A stretch of DNA of 64,000 bases, from positions 186,001 to 250,000 of the forward strand of contig CAVXOE010000012.1 of NCBI GenBank assembly GCA_963763365.1, read 5' to 3'. The notes under the pieces were generated by a model. It worked only from the letters and a program-made list of their open reading frames with translations, was not told the DNA's origin and did no database searches. Source of the stretch: VAZQ01 sp963763365. Lineage in GTDB: Bacteria > Pseudomonadota > Alphaproteobacteria > Rhizobiales > Xanthobacteraceae. The translations under genes were made by a program, and so were the position numbers. The first letter of the stretch is position 1; the number at the start of each line of letters is the position of its first letter. Of this stretch, positions 62,528-64,000 are shown piece by piece.

Positions 62528-63772
62528 ATGCACGACAGGACCGCGTTGCGCCGGCCGGACGGCTCGACCAGTGACAACCCTCGATTTCTCAAGCTGCAAC
62601 GCCAGTTCCCGACCGTCGCCTACCTGCGTGAAGGAGCCCGGCACCGGTTGCCGCATTTTGCGTTCGAGTATTGCGACGGTGGCGCCGGCGCCGACGGTGG
62701 CATCGCGCGCAACTGGAACGCGCTCAACGCGGTCGAGCTGGTGCCACGCTACGGCGTTACGACGGCCCTGCCGCCGGTCGATATAGAGCTGTTCGGCCAC
62801 CGCTACGCGGCGCCGATCGGGATTGCTCCCATGGGCGGACCCTCTCTGGTCTTTCCCGGCGCCGACCAGTTGCTCGCGGCGGCCGCGCAGCGTGCGAACG
62901 TGCCCTACACGCTGGGCCTTGTCGGCGGGATGACGGTCGAAGAGGCCGCCAAGATCGCGCCCGACGTCCTGTGGTTCCAGCTCTATCGCTGTTCGCGCAA
63001 CGAACACGCGATCGGTTTCGATCTCGTCAAGCGCGCGGATGCGGCCGGCGTCAAGGTGCTGGTGCTGACGCTCGACGTGCCGGTGCGCACCACGCGCTCG
63101 CGCGAAGTGGCGGTCGGCATGACCTCGCCGTTCCGTCCGGATCTCAAGATGCTGGCGGGCATCCTGAGTTCGCCCGGCTATTTCCGGTCGTTGCTGAAGA
63201 ATGGCCAGCCGCGCTTCGGCAACCTCAAGCCTTACACCAAGAACGACGCGGACGTGAACGAAGTCGCTGCCTTCGTGCGTCGCGAGATGGGCGGCGCCTT
63301 CACCTGGGACGAAGTCGCGCGCTACCGCGAGCGCTGGAAGCGGCCGCTGGTGGTGAAGGGCATCATGCACCCTGCAGACGCCGAGAAATGCGTGGCACTC
63401 GGGGTCGACGGAATCATCGTTTCGAACCACGGCGGCCGGCAGGTCGAGGGATTGCCTGCGGCGGTCGACGTGCTCCCGGCGATCGCCGGCGCGGTCGGCA
63501 AACGCACCGCCGTGTTGATGGATTCAGGCGTTCGCTCTGGACTCGACGTGGCGCGCGCGGTCGCGCTCGGCGCAGACCTGGCGTTCGCCGGCAAGGCGTT
63601 CCTCTGGGGGCTCGGCGCGCTCGGCGGCGAGGGGCCCAGCCACGTGATCGACTTGATGGTCGAGGAGATGAAGTCCGCGTTCGGCCAGATCGGCGCCCGC
63701 AACCCGCTCGAGGCGCGCTCGGTCGTGGTCCGCCACCCCGGCGCCTATGATTTTTCCCGCAATTCGCTTTGA
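62528..63772 (+). CDS. FMN-dependent alpha-hydroxy-acid dehydrogenase
   Basis: A 414-residue TIM-barrel flavoprotein of the lactate dehydrogenase/glycolate oxidase/mandelate dehydrogenase group. YCDGGAGADGGIARNW is the start of the barrel, PIGIAPMGGPSL and WFQLYRCSRNEHA bind FMN, and VDGIIVSNHGGRQVEGLPA holds the catalytic His. It probably oxidises L-lactate or a related 2-hydroxy acid. Specificity cannot be decided; it is longer than most glycolate oxidases, closer to LldD. AAGGGAAGGGC precedes the ATG. Confidence 0.9.
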   Translation: MHDRTALRRPDGSTSDNPRFLKLQRQFPTVAYLREGARHRLPHFAFEYCDGGAGADGGIARNWNALNAVELVPRYGVTTALPPVDIELFGHRYAAPIGIAPMGGPSLVFPGADQLLAAAAQRANVPYTLGLVGGMTVEEAAKIAPDVLWFQLYRCSRNEHAIGFDLVKRADAAGVKVLVLTLDVPVRTTRSREVAVGMTSPFRPDLKMLAGILSSPGYFRSLLKNGQPRFGNLKPYTKNDADVNEVAAFVRREMGGAFTWDEVARYRERWKRPLVVKGIMHPADAEKCVALGVDGIIVSNHGGRQVEGLPAAVDVLPAIAGAVGKRTAVLMDSGVRSGLDVARAVALGADLAFAGKAFLWGLGALGGEGPSHVIDLMVEEMKSAFGQIGARNPLEARSVVVRHPGAYDFSRNSL

Positions 63773-63801
63773 CGGTTCGAGTTGATCCATCTCATGGGCG
63801 T

Positions 63802-63839
63802 GAATTCCGGGTTCCGGCCTTCGGGTGGCCCCGGAACGA
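63802..63839. repeat. Short intergenic palindrome after the flavoprotein gene
   Basis: GAATTCCGGGTTCCGGCCTT with the following GGCCCCGGAAC at 63828-63837 forms a hairpin whose arms GTTCCGG and CCGGAAC are perfect. This GAATTCCGGGTTC...CCCGGAACGAC arrangement resembles a common Rhizobiales repeat. There is no T-run, so terminator function is uncertain. Confidence 0.5.
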
Positions 63840-63957
63840 CGCGCACAGACGACCGGTCAGGGCGCAGTTCTGACCTGCATCGTCATGGTAGCGACGCCTA
63901 AGCCAGGCCGCTAAAAGGGCGACCTGTTCCAGCGAATCCCCCTTTTGGAGAAGATTG

Positions 63958-64000
63958 ATGTCGGCGCTCGCCGAACCGGCGGTTGAGGCGGCCACCAGCG
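63958..64000 (+). CDS. Start of a gene cut by the window edge
   Basis: The ATG at 63958 follows TTTTGGAGAAGATTG, a good ribosome site with eight bases of spacing, and reads MSALAEPAVEAATS before the window ends. The family cannot be told from 14 residues. About 120 bases between the palindrome and this start hold no other recognised signal. Confidence 0.5.
   Translation, partial: MSALAEPAVEAATS

Overview
The window is high-GC DNA from an alphaproteobacterium. It most resembles the Bradyrhizobium/Rhodopseudomonas/Xanthobacteraceae part of the Hyphomicrobiales (Rhizobiales). The grounds are the gene order pdxJ-acpS-lepB-rnc-era-recO-parC, the blocks glyA-nrdR and ribD-ribE-ribH-nusB-thiL, an LdtR/L,D-transpeptidase pair as known from Liberibacter, many orphan Bug-type solute-binding proteins, and several families of Rhizobiales intergenic palindromes. 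The assignment rests on remembered gene order and protein resemblance only; no search was run.

Layout. 1-7.9 kb: housekeeping genes on the plus strand (vitamin B6, acyl-carrier-protein activation, signal peptidase, RNase III, Era, RecO, topoisomerase IV A). 7.9-17.3 kb: a Kef-type antiporter with two Usp domains, an NRAMP Mn transporter behind a Fur/Mur-like box, an aminoacyl-tRNA--protein transferase, an RDD protein, threonine ammonia-lyase and a long patatin-like protein. 17.2-22.2 kb: hemB, then a distal valine-degradation set (isobutyryl-CoA dehydrogenase-like, 3-hydroxyisobutyryl-CoA hydrolase, 3-hydroxyisobutyrate dehydrogenase). 22.3-25.2 kb: nicotinamidase and ldtR-ldt. 25.2-43.4 kb: an accessory catabolic stretch with Bug proteins, amidohydrolases, alpha/beta hydrolases, a CocE-type hydrolase, a PfkB kinase, a beta-lactamase-fold hydrolase and an AHL-lactonase-like protein. 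43.6-47.7 kb: asnS, Rieske protein, glyA, nrdR. 48.2-57.3 kb: an accessory island led by a seven-gene minus-strand operon (formylglycine-generating enzyme, Tat-exported sulfatase, two membrane proteins, second sulfatase without a signal, DUF1622 protein, secreted HAD phosphatase). 57.3-62.5 kb: ribD-ribE-ribH-nusB-(P450)-thiL. The window ends with an FMN-dependent alpha-hydroxy-acid dehydrogenase and the start of one more gene.

An important property of the sequence is that at least ten genes, including essential ones (era, asnS, glyA), are broken by single-base indels. Nearly all are +1 and many lie in short homopolymers; each is healed by removing or adding one base. I read these as sequencing or assembly errors, not gene decay, and annotate the genes across the shifts.

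The best candidate for an under-described system is the sulfatase/FGE operon at 48253-55201, which separates nrdR from ribD. Both sulfatases carry an uncommon C-T-A-G-R modification site, and only one has an export signal. No tRNA, rRNA, CRISPR array, transposase or phage gene was seen.
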